Part shown: positions 15,558-24,483 of the stretch, in pieces | Numbering within the stretch: the first letter of the stretch is position 1 | Layout: each line of letters starts with the position of its first letter | NCBI GenBank assembly: GCA_017985935.1 | Contig: JAGNWT010000018.1 | Coordinates: 1 to 48,960, forward strand | Source: Anaerolineales bacterium | Lineage (GTDB): Bacteria; Chloroflexota; Anaerolineae; Anaerolineales; Villigracilaceae | Reading direction: 5' to 3' | Length of the DNA stretch: 48,960 bases | Notes under the pieces: model-generated | Seen by the model: the letters and a program-made list of their open reading frames with translations, nothing else | The model's database searches: none | Told to the model about the DNA's origin: nothing | Position numbers and translations under genes: made by a program

Positions 15558-17749
15558 GTTCAAATTCGTTGCCGCGTCCCGCTCGATTTGAGACATGGCG
15601 GCTTGCCGCGGTATATCTTGTTGTGCTTTTTGTGTTCTCAGGGTTGATCTATCGGCTTGTATATTTGCAGGTGCTTCAAGGGGAAGATTGGGTGGCTCTT
15701 GCTGTGGAAAACTACAAAGACGAGATCAGCGTTCCCGCCCCGCGTGGGATCATCTATGACAGAAATGGGAACGTGCTTGCCCGCAACCTTGCGTCCTACA
15801 ATGTGGTTATCACACCTGCCGATCTCCCTAATGACGAGTCGGATATTCAGCGCATTTACCGTGAACTTTCAGACTTGATCGAAGTTCCCGTTGGCGGACC
15901 GGTGACTGATGAATCTTTGGAAGAGGCCAAGTTATTCGCCGCCTGCGTGCCAGGACCCGGCATTGGTCAGCTTGTTGCCTTGCAGGATACGCTTGCTCCT
16001 TACAGCGCAGTAAAAGTTAAGTGCAATGTCAGCACTGAAGTAGCTCGGGTGGTTGAGGAGAATTCAGTTGACTGGCCCGGTGTGACGGTTGAAGTGGAAC
16101 CGATCCGCGATTATCCAACCGGCTCGTTGACCGCAGCCCTGGTGGGCTTTCTTGGACCGATCCCTGCCTCTCTTGAGGATGTTTACATCGCACAGGGGTT
16201 TGAGCCCAATCGTGACAAAGTTGGGTATGCCGGTGTGGAAGATTCCATGCAGGATGTACTTGCAGGGCGCAATGGTTCGCGTGTCGTTCAGCTCGATGTG
16301 GCTGGACAGGAACTTCGCAATCTGGAGCCGCCTCGTCCCACAGTGCCGGGCAATAATGTATACCTCACCATTGATACACGCCTGCAAGCCCTGGCAGAAG
16401 CTTCCTTGATCCAGGAGATCAATTTCTGGAACACCTTCTTCAACCGCGTGCGTATCTCCAGTGGTGTAGTGATCGCGATGAATCCGAAGACCGGTGAGAT
16501 CCTGGCAATGGTCTCGTACCCCACATATGAAAATAATCGTTTTGCGCGTCTCATCCCTTCTTATTATTACGAACAGTTGAGTCAGGATCCGCGCAAGCCG
16601 CTGTTGAATAATGCGATCTCGGCCGAGTTTCCGCCGGGCTCGGTCTTCAAATTATCTACTGCCACTGGCGCTTTTAATGAGGGCATCGTGGATCTAACCT
16701 CCATTGTTGATGCGCCCGGGCAATTGGAATTATGCGAGAAATTTAATCCAACAGATGTTTGCACGGGGTTGAATACTCGACCCTTCGTCGATCATATTTT
16801 TGAAAAGAAACCAGAAGGATTCGGCCCGATCAGTTTCCTTCAGTGCATTGCGTATTCAAGCAACGTGTGTTTTTACAAGCTTGGCGGCGGTTATCAAGAC
16901 GAGATCGAGCAGGGATTGGGCATCGAGCGTTTGCAGCAATATGCCCGCGCGCTCGGCTACGATCAGCAGTCTGGGATTCAACTGAAAGGTGAGCAAGATG
17001 GGCTGATCCCGGACCCGCAGTGGAAGCGTATCAATACAGGCGAGAACTGGTCCACTGGCGACACTTATATTGCGAGCGTAGGTCAGGGATATGTACTTGC
17101 CACTCCGCTTCAAATTCTGATGTCTGGCGCAACGATCGCCAATAATGGAAAACTCATGCAACCGACCGTCATCCGTGAAGTGACCGACGGAGATGGAAAC
17201 CCGGTGGAAGTCTGGTTTAATCCTGAGGATTTTTCGATCACAGATTTCGAGACCCCCGGCAGCTATCAGATATCTCCGTTTACACCCAACACGAAATGGG
17301 ATGTCACTACAACTCCGCTCATTCAAAGTTATTCCTGCGGAGATGGGTACTGCAGTCTGGACGAGGAAGACCTCAAGGTCATTCGCCCCGAGGCTGTTCA
17401 GGCAGTTCGAGCAGGGACGCGGCTGGCAGTTACCGATCCGCTCTTCGGCACGTTGTATGATGTTTTCAATGATTTTCCCATTGCGGTCGCGGGAAAGACC
17501 GGCACGGCTGAGTATTGTGATGATGTGGCCCGCGCAGCCAATCGATGTAACTTTGGTTCATGGCCCACTCATTCCTGGACTTTGGCTTACGCTCCCTATG
17601 AAGACCCAGAGATCATTGTGGTCGCGTTTGCTTACAATGGCGGCGAGGGTGCCAGCGTGGCTGCGCCGATCGTTTCTCGGGTCATCAAGGGATACTTTGA
17701 GCTCAAGGCTATCGACATTGCGCAGGGAAACCCGTCCGTGGAACCATAG
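15554..17749 (+). CDS. mrdA: Penicillin-binding protein 2 (peptidoglycan transpeptidase)
   Basis: 731 residues, about 100 longer than E. coli PBP2. A single N-terminal transmembrane helix (20-38) leads to the dimerisation domain (PAPRGIIYDRNGNVLARN). The transpeptidase has the catalytic SVFK (363-366), SSN (435-437) and KTG (648-650). Extra loops contain paired Cys (for example LCEKF and DVCTG, CGDGYC, and EYCDD with NRCNF), which could form disulfides outside the membrane. It cross-links wall during elongation with RodA, MreC and MreD. Confidence 0.95.
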   Translation: MSSNSLPRPARFETWRLAAVYLVVLFVFSGLIYRLVYLQVLQGEDWVALAVENYKDEISVPAPRGIIYDRNGNVLARNLASYNVVITPADLPNDESDIQRIYRELSDLIEVPVGGPVTDESLEEAKLFAACVPGPGIGQLVALQDTLAPYSAVKVKCNVSTEVARVVEENSVDWPGVTVEVEPIRDYPTGSLTAALVGFLGPIPASLEDVYIAQGFEPNRDKVGYAGVEDSMQDVLAGRNGSRVVQLDVAGQELRNLEPPRPTVPGNNVYLTIDTRLQALAEASLIQEINFWNTFFNRVRISSGVVIAMNPKTGEILAMVSYPTYENNRFARLIPSYYYEQLSQDPRKPLLNNAISAEFPPGSVFKLSTATGAFNEGIVDLTSIVDAPGQLELCEKFNPTDVCTGLNTRPFVDHIFEKKPEGFGPISFLQCIAYSSNVCFYKLGGGYQDEIEQGLGIERLQQYARALGYDQQSGIQLKGEQDGLIPDPQWKRINTGENWSTGDTYIASVGQGYVLATPLQILMSGATIANNGKLMQPTVIREVTDGDGNPVEVWFNPEDFSITDFETPGSYQISPFTPNTKWDVTTTPLIQSYSCGDGYCSLDEEDLKVIRPEAVQAVRAGTRLAVTDPLFGTLYDVFNDFPIAVAGKTGTAEYCDDVARAANRCNFGSWPTHSWTLAYAPYEDPEIIVVAFAYNGGEGASVAAPIVSRVIKGYFELKAIDIAQGNPSVEP

Positions 17750-17766
17750 CAGGTGCTTCACAATTA

Positions 17767-17796
17767 TTCATTTTTATGGGAACCGTCAGGTATAAT
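17767..17796 (+). promoter_or_regulatory. Internal promoter for the min genes
   Basis: TTCATT (17767-17772), 18 bp, then consensus TATAAT (17791-17796), located 18 bases after the mrdA stop and 27 before the minC ATG. The min genes can therefore be expressed apart from the mre genes. Confidence 0.55.
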
Positions 17797-17823
17797 TTGG
17801 AGAATTCGTCACCAGGTGCAGCA

Positions 17824-18501
17824 ATGGAGCAGACAACATCACTTGTACAGATCAAAGGAATACGCGACGGGCTTCTGGCGACCTTTTTGGATGCGCCATG
17901 GGAAGACCAGTGTGCCGCTCTGCTTGCACAAGTAGATGAACGTCCCGCCTTTTTTCAAGGGGCGAGGCTCGCGATCGATGTTGGCAGCCAGGCGCTGAAG
18001 GTCAATGACCTTGTGGATTTGCGCGACAGGCTTTCGGAAAGAAGCATCACCCTGTGGGCGATCGTCAGCGAATCTCAGGTCACCGAGCACACCTCTCAAT
18101 TGCTTGGGTTGGCGACCCGGATCTCCAAGCCCCGTCCGCAGGAACAAGTGCATCATGAAGTCGTTTCGAGTGACACCGCCTTGTTTGTTGCAAAGACCCT
18201 GCGCTCAGGAACTAGGGTTGAGTACCCAGGAAATGTAGTTGTGATGGGTGATGTTAATCCGGGAGCCGAGATCATTGCCGAAGGCAATGTGATCGTCTGG
18301 GGACGTGTTCGTGGCACGATCCACGCCGGATCGAAGGGAGACCGGGCAGCTTTTATCTGTGCGCTCGATCTTTCAGCTATTCAACTCCGTATTGCTGGCG
18401 AAACATCCGCAATGCTGAAGCCGCAAAAAGACCCAAAGCCTGAGATCGCCACCATTAACAGCGAAGGGCGATTGCAAGCCGAACTCTGGCATCCGGGCTA
18501 A
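17824..18501 (+). CDS. minC: Septum site-determining protein MinC
   Basis: About 225 residues. The N-terminal domain (about 1-95) is divergent; the C-terminal beta-helix (about 120-195) is clear: SGTRVEYPGNVVVMGDVNPGAEI, VIVWGRVRGTIHAG, AFICALDLSAIQLRIAG. It inhibits FtsZ with MinD. The frame is open from an ATG at 17776, but that codon lies upstream of a TATAAT promoter and lacks a ribosome site, so I use 17824 (AGGTG just before). Confidence 0.9.
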   Translation: MEQTTSLVQIKGIRDGLLATFLDAPWEDQCAALLAQVDERPAFFQGARLAIDVGSQALKVNDLVDLRDRLSERSITLWAIVSESQVTEHTSQLLGLATRISKPRPQEQVHHEVVSSDTALFVAKTLRSGTRVEYPGNVVVMGDVNPGAEIIAEGNVIVWGRVRGTIHAGSKGDRAAFICALDLSAIQLRIAGETSAMLKPQKDPKPEIATINSEGRLQAELWHPG

Positions 18502-18521
18502 TCTAATTTATAGGAAACGCT

Positions 18522-19319
18522 ATGACCGCTCAAGTGATCACTGTTACTTCTGGGAAAGGCGGCGTGGGAAAGACCACAGCCGTAGCCAACCTTGCCACCG
18601 CGCTAGCCGCTGATGGCAGGAAGGTCGTTTGTATGGATGGCGATATTGGCTTGCGCAATCTCGATGTGATCATGGGTCTTGAAAATCGTATCGTCTACGA
18701 TATTGTGGATGTCATCGAGGGGCGCTGCAAGCTTAAGCAGGCGATGATCCGCGACAAACATTACCCCGACCTGTATCTGATCCCTGCCGCGCAGACCCGC
18801 GATAAGAACGCGGTTTCCCCCTCAGACATGATGCGCATCTGCAATGACCTGAAGCCGGATACTGATTTCATCATCATTGACTCGCCTGCTGGCATTGAGC
18901 GCGGATTTAGAAACGCCATCGCTGCTGCTGACCGAGTCCTTGTGGTGACCAACCCGGAGGTCAGCGCGGTGCGTGACGCCGATCGGGTGGTGGGTATATT
19001 GGAAGCAGAAGAAAAAGGCAGCCCGTCCCTGATCTTGAATCGCTTAAATCCCACGCTGGTGAAGAACAATGACATGCTCTCTCCCGAGGATGTGCTTGAT
19101 TTGCTTGGCATTCAATTGATCGGCATTGTCCCTGAGGACGAGTCTGTGATCATTGGTTCGAATCGCGGCGCTCCGGTTGTGACCGATGCCAAGAGCCGCG
19201 CAGGTCAGGCGTTTAGAAATATTGCGAGGCGTATTCAAGGACATAATGTTCCCTTCATGGATCTCGAACAGCAAGGCGGTTTGTGGGGCGCGATCCAGAA
19301 ATTGACGGGGAGGAAGTAA
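18522..19319 (+). CDS. minD: Septum site-determining ATPase MinD
   Basis: 265 residues. Deviant Walker A TSGKGGVGKTT at 8-18, switch I/II segments (DGDIGLRNLDVIMGLE, FIIIDSPAGIERGF) and a C-terminal amphipathic membrane helix (LWGAIQKLTGRK). It recruits MinC to the membrane and oscillates or localises with MinE. It lies 20 bp after minC, with AGGAAACGCT before the ATG. Confidence 0.97.
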   Translation: MTAQVITVTSGKGGVGKTTAVANLATALAADGRKVVCMDGDIGLRNLDVIMGLENRIVYDIVDVIEGRCKLKQAMIRDKHYPDLYLIPAAQTRDKNAVSPSDMMRICNDLKPDTDFIIIDSPAGIERGFRNAIAAADRVLVVTNPEVSAVRDADRVVGILEAEEKGSPSLILNRLNPTLVKNNDMLSPEDVLDLLGIQLIGIVPEDESVIIGSNRGAPVVTDAKSRAGQAFRNIARRIQGHNVPFMDLEQQGGLWGAIQKLTGRK

Positions 19320-19320
19320 T

Positions 19321-19572
19321 ATGAACTGGTTTACCCGAAAAAGCAGCGCGTCGAGCGCAAAAGAGAGACTCCAACTTGTTCTGGTGCATGACCGCACCGA
19401 TCTGACCCCTGCTCAGTTGGAGGATCTGAAGAACGAACTACTCGAAGCCATCTCGCATTACATCGAGATCGATCCTGACGCCGTTCAAATTGGATTGGAA
19501 CGTGACGGTCGATCTCAAAGGCTGGTTGCTGATATTCCCCTGAGGGGTGTTTCGCGCCATCGCCCCGGCTGA
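19321..19572 (+). CDS. minE: Cell division topological specificity factor MinE
   Basis: 83 residues. An N-terminal membrane-targeting stretch (MNWFTRK) precedes the MinD-binding helix (AKERLQLVLVHDR) and the C-terminal dimer domain (LEAISHYIEIDPDAVQIGLER). It stimulates MinD ATPase activity. It starts one base after the minD stop and uses the GGGAGG inside the end of minD. Confidence 0.95.
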   Translation: MNWFTRKSSASSAKERLQLVLVHDRTDLTPAQLEDLKNELLEAISHYIEIDPDAVQIGLERDGRSQRLVADIPLRGVSRHRPG

Positions 19573-19593
19573 TTTCTTTTCTTACTGAGGAGG

Positions 19594-19645
19594 CACGGAT
19601 CAGCTTGATGCGCTTTTGCGCAAAGGTTGCATCCGTGTTTTTTTT
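19594..19645 (+). terminator. Hairpin with T8 run between minE and rodA
   Basis: CACGGAT (19594-19600) pairs with ATCCGTG (19631-19637); inside, GCGC-tttt-GCGC forms a second stem. Eight T follow, then ATT and the rodA ATG. It reads as an intrinsic terminator ending min transcripts, yet rodA has no promoter or ribosome site after it. AGGAGG lies immediately before the hairpin (19588-19593). Confidence 0.7.
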
Positions 19646-19648
19646 ATT

Positions 19649-20749
19649 ATGTCTCGAGAACTTTCCTGGCGAAATTTTGACTTCCTTCTATTGGGCGCGA
19701 TCGTACTTGCGTCCTCTTTTGGCACAGCCATGATCCGCTCGGCTGTGGCAGGGAATGAAGTTCTGCAGCCGTTGATCACCCGGCAGGTGTACTTTGCCAT
19801 TCTGGGTGTGGTTGTGATCTTTGTGGTCGCATCCATTGATTACAAGTATTGGCTTGCTTTATACCGCCCGATCTACTTTGGGATCATTGCATTCCTCATC
19901 ACATTGACCGGTTTCGGTCAGTCTGCTTTCGGCGCGCAGCGTTGGTTCACGGTGGGTGTGCTCTTCCTTCAGCCGACCGAGTTTGCCAAGATCGTTGCGA
20001 TCATTGTGCTTGCCCGCTATTTCGATAAAGCCCAATATCAGCCAAAGGATCTGCGTTGGGCCTTCGGTGGATTTTTGTGGGCCTTCGGGTTGATCATTTG
20101 GATCCTGCTTCAGCCGAACCTGAGTAACGTGATCGTGTTGGCGGTCATCTTCTTTGCGATGTTGTGGATCAATGGGCTCGAGGTTAAGCAGGTGGTTATT
20201 TTGGGATTATCAGCCATTGGGCTGGGCGTCCTTGCTTTTCCCTTTCTTGAGCCTTATCAACAGGGAAGGATCATCACATTCCTTTTCCCGAACCCGAACG
20301 AAACCTACGGGAATCGTTTCAACATTGAGCAGGCGTTGATCGCCATTGGCTCTGGCGGATTGTTCGGTCAGGGATACGGTCATGGCACGCAGACACAACT
20401 CCGCTTTTTGAAGGTGCGCCATACCGACTTTATTTTTGCCGCAAGCTCGGAAGAGTTTGGGTTGATCGGCGCCATGCTGATCATTTTGACCCTGGCGTTC
20501 ATTGTCTGGCGCTGCATCCGCGCGGCGCAAAAAGCCAGCGACGTAGCTGGGTCCATGCTTGCATTTGGTGTGGCGATCCTGATCTTTTTTCAAGGCGCGG
20601 TCAACATCGCCATGAACCTGAGCGTGGTGCCGGTCTCCGGGCTGCCCCTGCCATTCATCAGTTATGGGGGAAGCGGTCTGACCGCTTTAATGCTTGGCAT
20701 TGGGCTGGTCGAGTCTGTCGTCATGCGCCAAAAACAACTGGAATTTTAG
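19649..20749 (+). CDS. rodA: Rod shape-determining glycosyltransferase RodA (SEDS family)
   Basis: 366 residues with about ten transmembrane helices. SEDS blocks are GFGQSAFGAQRWFTVG, LQPTEFAKI, a central acidic loop (FPNPNETYGNRFNIEQALIAIGSGGLFGQGYGHGTQTQLRFLKVRHTDFIFAASSEEFG region) and the C-terminal VSGLPLPFISYGGSG. It polymerises glycan strands with PBP2. ATG at 19649 is chosen because the upstream codons from a TTG at 19616 lie in a hairpin and T-run and look non-coding. Confidence 0.93.
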   Translation: MSRELSWRNFDFLLLGAIVLASSFGTAMIRSAVAGNEVLQPLITRQVYFAILGVVVIFVVASIDYKYWLALYRPIYFGIIAFLITLTGFGQSAFGAQRWFTVGVLFLQPTEFAKIVAIIVLARYFDKAQYQPKDLRWAFGGFLWAFGLIIWILLQPNLSNVIVLAVIFFAMLWINGLEVKQVVILGLSAIGLGVLAFPFLEPYQQGRIITFLFPNPNETYGNRFNIEQALIAIGSGGLFGQGYGHGTQTQLRFLKVRHTDFIFAASSEEFGLIGAMLIILTLAFIVWRCIRAAQKASDVAGSMLAFGVAILIFFQGAVNIAMNLSVVPVSGLPLPFISYGGSGLTALMLGIGLVESVVMRQKQLEF

Positions 20750-20795
20750 TTTTCATCAATCGGCGTTTTTTACGCTGGCATCAAGGAGAAACCTC

Positions 20796-22277
20796 TTGTC
20801 TATCAAACCCGCACGTACCCGCTTCGCGCCATCGCCCACTGGGCATTTACACCTTGGGGGAGCGCGCACCGCACTCTACGCATATCTGCTCGCAAAGAAA
20901 ACGGGCGGACAGTTTATCCTGCGCATTGAAGATACCGACATTAAACGCACTGTCCCCGGCGCAGAGCAAGAGATCATGGACGGTTTGCGCTGGCTTGGGC
21001 TTGATTATGATGAAGGACCAGACATCGGCGGAAACTTCGGCCCCTATCGCCAGACAGACCGGCGCGAGATCTATCAGGCGCATGCCAAGACCCTTGTTGA
21101 TAGAGGTCACGCCTACCCATGCTTTTGCACCCCCGAGCATCTCGATAAAGTTCGTCAGGAGCAGATGAAGCGCAAGGAAAACCCGCACTACGACGGTACC
21201 TGCCGAGCGCTGGCTCCCGATGAATCCGCCCGACGCATCGCCAATGGCGAGCCTTACACCATCCGTTTCAAGATTCCGCACGAAGGTGTGACGGTTGCGC
21301 ACGACCATCTGCGCGGCGACATCGTCACCGAGAATAAGCAGCTGAATGATCAGGTCATTCTCAAGACAGACGGCATGCCCACCTATCATCTCGCCGCAAT
21401 GGTGGATGACCACGAAATGCAGATCACCCATGTTGTGCGCGGATCTGAATGGCTGGGGACTTTCCCTTTGCATGTCAACATTGTCCGCGCGTTCGGTTGG
21501 GAAGAGCCGGTCTGGGCGCACCTCTCTGTTTTTCTCAAGCCGAGCGGTAAAGGCAAAATGTCGAAGCGCGATGCGCCCGATGCCATGAAAGACGGTTACT
21601 CGGTCTTCATCAAAGATATGCAGGAACTTGGTTTCACCCCGGAGGGCGTATTGAATTGGTGCGCGTTGATGGGGTGGGGCGTGGCTGAAGATGATGTGAT
21701 GACCACCGCTCAAATGATCGAGCGATTTGATATCGGTCATCTGACTCCCTCTCCTGCGGCGGTCAACTTCCAACGGCTGGATCATTTCAACGCGACTCAC
21801 ATCCGGCTCCTGACGACCGAAGACCTGGCAGCCCGCGTCAAGCCTTACTTTACCCGCAACGGACTCAATGTGGACGATGGCATTCTGCTCAAGATCGTGC
21901 CGCTCATTCGCGAGCGCCTTACAACCCTGGATGACTGCCTGTCATTTGGCAGCTTTTTCTTCAAGGAGGATGTTTCTCCCGCCGCCGAAGATTTGATCGC
22001 GAAGGGACTCGATGCGAAACAGTGCGCAGAGATCGCTCGAAGGTCGCACCAGATCCTTGCGGAGCAGCCCGCTATCAGTCACGAAGGAAGCGAGCCGCCC
22101 ATGCGGGCGTATGTCGAATCTTCCGGCTTCAGTGCAAATCAGGTATTCGGCATCCTGCGTGTAGCGGTGACAGGGCAAAAAGTCAGCCCTCCGTTATTTG
22201 AGTCAATGGAAGTGATCGGGAAAGAGAAATGCCTGGCGCGAATCCAGAACGCGGTTGAGATCCTCGAGAAAATGTAA
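20796..22277 (+). CDS. gltX: Glutamyl-tRNA synthetase
   Basis: 493 residues, the usual GltX size. The class I HIGH motif is in RFAPSPTGHLHLGGARTALYA. KMSKRDAPDAM is the KMSKS loop, and RIEDTDIKRT is the amino-acid pocket. The start is TTG at 20796: AGGAG lies seven bases upstream and the conserved N-terminus starts eight codons later. An in-frame ATG at 20694 lies inside rodA and adds an unrelated 34 residues. It has its own terminator. Confidence 0.95.
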   Translation: MSIKPARTRFAPSPTGHLHLGGARTALYAYLLAKKTGGQFILRIEDTDIKRTVPGAEQEIMDGLRWLGLDYDEGPDIGGNFGPYRQTDRREIYQAHAKTLVDRGHAYPCFCTPEHLDKVRQEQMKRKENPHYDGTCRALAPDESARRIANGEPYTIRFKIPHEGVTVAHDHLRGDIVTENKQLNDQVILKTDGMPTYHLAAMVDDHEMQITHVVRGSEWLGTFPLHVNIVRAFGWEEPVWAHLSVFLKPSGKGKMSKRDAPDAMKDGYSVFIKDMQELGFTPEGVLNWCALMGWGVAEDDVMTTAQMIERFDIGHLTPSPAAVNFQRLDHFNATHIRLLTTEDLAARVKPYFTRNGLNVDDGILLKIVPLIRERLTTLDDCLSFGSFFFKEDVSPAAEDLIAKGLDAKQCAEIARRSHQILAEQPAISHEGSEPPMRAYVESSGFSANQVFGILRVAVTGQKVSPPLFESMEVIGKEKCLARIQNAVEILEKM

Positions 22278-22290
22278 ATGATTAAAGTTC

Positions 22291-22325
22291 AAAGAGACCG
22301 GGCAGCAGCCTGGTCTCTTTTGTTT
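22291..22325 (+). terminator. Intrinsic terminator after gltX
   Basis: AAAGAGACC and GGTCTCTTT arms with a 12-base spacer that itself pairs partly, followed by TGTTTT. It also overlaps the 3' end of the convergent cyclase unit. Confidence 0.85.
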
Positions 22326-22327
22326 TA

Positions 22328-22945
22328 TCAATCTTTCGTATAGGCAATTGTCAGCGCTGAGATATTGACCCCGCTTATGCTGACTTCGATGGGTTTGCCT
22401 TTGATCTCCGCTTCCGGAGGGATCATGTCCATGGCTTCTTTTGAGATCAAGATCTCGCCGGCGGTGCCAATGTCTTCGCCCATTTTGCAGGCGCGGTTGA
22501 CAGCATCGCCGAACACATCTTCGTTGTTCACGATAAGGATCTTTCCATAATCGATCCCGATGGAGATGTGAATATCGAGGTCGTCAGAGGTGAGCAGGTT
22601 GGCTGAGTTGTAGGCATGTTGAAGCGAGATCGCCGCGCGGACCGCCGAAAGGGGGCTTGGAAAAACTGCAAAGCAATTATCCGCTTCGAACTTGATGACC
22701 CTTCCATCGTGACCTGTGACGATGGGCTCGGCTGTCAATTGCATCCGCCGCACCATGGAGAGGTAATGCACGATGCCATATTTTCGGGTGAGCAGAGAGA
22801 AGCCCGACATATCCAGAACGAGGACGGTGTTCTCCCGGCCGTATTCCCGCCAGATCGTTTCTTCGAGTATTTTGCGCTCGTTGGAATTTGATTCCTGCGA
22901 AAAGCCCAGCAGCAGATCGTGAAATTTTATTTTCTGTGGCGTCAT
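22328..22945 (-). CDS. Class III nucleotidyl cyclase domain protein
   Basis: 205 residues, almost entirely one cyclase homology domain after about 40 N-terminal residues. The first metal Asp is in VLVLDMSGFS and the second in KFEADNCFAVF, which also holds the purine-contacting Lys. In DVFGDAVNRACKM the Asn of the transition-state pair is present, but the residue four on is Lys rather than Arg. The product (cAMP, cGMP or none) cannot be assigned. AGAGGT and a TATAAT (22968-22963) precede it. It is convergent with gltX. Confidence 0.85.
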   Translation of the reverse strand: MTPQKIKFHDLLLGFSQESNSNERKILEETIWREYGRENTVLVLDMSGFSLLTRKYGIVHYLSMVRRMQLTAEPIVTGHDGRVIKFEADNCFAVFPSPLSAVRAAISLQHAYNSANLLTSDDLDIHISIGIDYGKILIVNNEDVFGDAVNRACKMGEDIGTAGEILISKEAMDMIPPEAEIKGKPIEVSISGVNISALTIAYTKD

Positions 22946-22962
22946 ATTGACCTCTTGTGTTC

Positions 22963-22968
22963 ATTATA
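22963..22968 (-). promoter_or_regulatory. -10 box of the cyclase gene
   Basis: TATAAT on the minus strand, 17 bases before the cyclase ATG; the -35 region overlaps the terminator hairpin of rtcB and is not recognisable. Confidence 0.45.
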
Positions 22969-22971
22969 ACG

Positions 22972-23010
22972 AAAAGGTCATGGAGGGACATTATCCTTCC
23001 ATGACCTTTT
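22972..23010 (-). terminator. Intrinsic terminator after rtcB
   Basis: AAAAGGTCATGGA and its complement flank a GGGACATTATCCT loop; on the minus strand a short T4 follows. It sits five bases after the rtcB stop. Confidence 0.75.
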
Positions 23011-23014
23011 TTTA

Positions 23015-24436
23015 TTAACTATCTCCCGGCTCATCTGCCATGCGGACGACGCGCGGGGTGAATTTTCCGATCACATCCACCAGATTTTGCTGGGCGGCGA
23101 TGACCTCGTCGATGGGCTTGTAAGCCTGCGGGGATTCGTCCATGCCGCCGCCAAGCAGGGTCACTCCGCGCTCTTTGAGATAATCGTTCCGCGCGGATTT
23201 GCTGATCGAATTGAGGGCGGTCTTGCGGCTCATCAACCGACCTGCGCCATGCGACGCCGATTCGATGGATTCGCTCACGCCCCTGCCGCGCACAACGTAA
23301 CCGGCATCTCCCATCGAGCCGGGGATCATGCCAAACACGCCCTTGCCTGCGGGAGTTGCGCCTTTGCGATGCACGACAACTTTCCGTCCATCGGGCAGGG
23401 TTTCATGCCAGGCAAAGTTGTGGTGATTTTCCACCACCGCAGCTTCCTTAAGCCCGACGGAGGCGGCAACCCGCTTGTGGATGATGTAATGATTCGCCGA
23501 TGCAAACCTGCCCGCCAGTTCCATTGAAAGCCAGTATTCCTGACCGTCTTCTGAATTGAGCGAAAGCCACGCAAGGTGACGCACGCTTTTGTCGAGGTCG
23601 GGGTGCTTTTCCATCGCGAGTTTGCTGTAATGGTTGGCGATCTTCGCGCCGACTCCGCGTGAGCCGCTGTGTGAAAGCAGGGCAAGGTACTCTCCCGGCT
23701 CCAAACCGAACGCCGGCTCGTGCAGGCGGAATGAGCCCCATTCTACAAAGTGGTTGCCTGTGCCGCTGGTGCCGAGTTGGTTCATGGCGGTGTCTTTCAA
23801 AGACCGCAGCTGGCGGGTGGCGTACCAGGCTTCGTCGTCGAGCACTTCATGGTTGGCGCGCTTCGCACCGGTCCACTTGGCGCCCATGCCAAAAGCGGTT
23901 TCGTTCCACAAGGACTCTTCGAACATACCTTTCTTTTGTCCGAGAAGATGCGGTGAGACCTCGTAAAGCGAGAGCCGCATGCGGCAGGCAATATCCACGC
24001 CGACCGCGTACGGGATGACGACGTTGTCTGTTGCCAGCACGCCGCCAATGGGGAGACCGTAACCAACGTGGGCGTCGGGCATGAGCGCTCCTGTCACAGT
24101 GACCGGCAGGCGCATGGCGTTTTCCATTTGCTTGATGGCTTCGGCGTCAATGTGATCCTCGCCCCAGATCGGGAAGGGAATCGGTTCTTCGCGCAAAGTT
24201 TCTTCCGAGGTTTCGTCTCCTTGTGTGATGCGGAGATATTCCCGCGCGAGGTCGGCGAAGGTTTGATCGGCGAGGAAACTGCCCGGGGCTTGCCGAACAG
24301 CTTCCAGTTGGGCAAGAGCGGACTCGCGGTCCACGCCCTGATTGATGAGTTGATTGCCGGCTTCTTTTGCAAGCCCGATGATCTTACCGTCGGGCCAATT
24401 GTTGAGTTTCAGGATCTTTCCTGTGATGATGTCCAT
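23015..24436 (-). CDS. rtcB: RNA-splicing ligase RtcB
   Basis: 473 residues, close to the long archaeal-type RtcB (about 480) rather than the 408-residue E. coli protein. Metal and guanylylation residues are visible: GVDIACRM (Asp148, Cys151), GTGNHFVEW (Asn228, His229), HSGSRGVG (His256), NHHNFAWHE, RKGATPAGKG and SHGAGRLMSR with the GMP-accepting His396. It joins 3'-phosphate or cyclic phosphate to 5'-OH RNA ends with GTP and Mn. ATG at 24436 has AAGGA upstream; the open frame before it is non-coding. No archease gene is seen. It follows an NTF2-like gene after 47 bp. Confidence 0.95.
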   Translation of the reverse strand: MDIITGKILKLNNWPDGKIIGLAKEAGNQLINQGVDRESALAQLEAVRQAPGSFLADQTFADLAREYLRITQGDETSEETLREEPIPFPIWGEDHIDAEAIKQMENAMRLPVTVTGALMPDAHVGYGLPIGGVLATDNVVIPYAVGVDIACRMRLSLYEVSPHLLGQKKGMFEESLWNETAFGMGAKWTGAKRANHEVLDDEAWYATRQLRSLKDTAMNQLGTSGTGNHFVEWGSFRLHEPAFGLEPGEYLALLSHSGSRGVGAKIANHYSKLAMEKHPDLDKSVRHLAWLSLNSEDGQEYWLSMELAGRFASANHYIIHKRVAASVGLKEAAVVENHHNFAWHETLPDGRKVVVHRKGATPAGKGVFGMIPGSMGDAGYVVRGRGVSESIESASHGAGRLMSRKTALNSISKSARNDYLKERGVTLLGGGMDESPQAYKPIDEVIAAQQNLVDVIGKFTPRVVRMADEPGDS

Positions 24437-24483
24437 TTTGCTATTCCTTGATGATGGACCATATTCTGTTTCCATCATCCTTG

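Noticed and set aside
20847..21800. Open frame of 317 codons on the minus strand
   Set aside because: Antisense of gltX without any motif or ribosome site.
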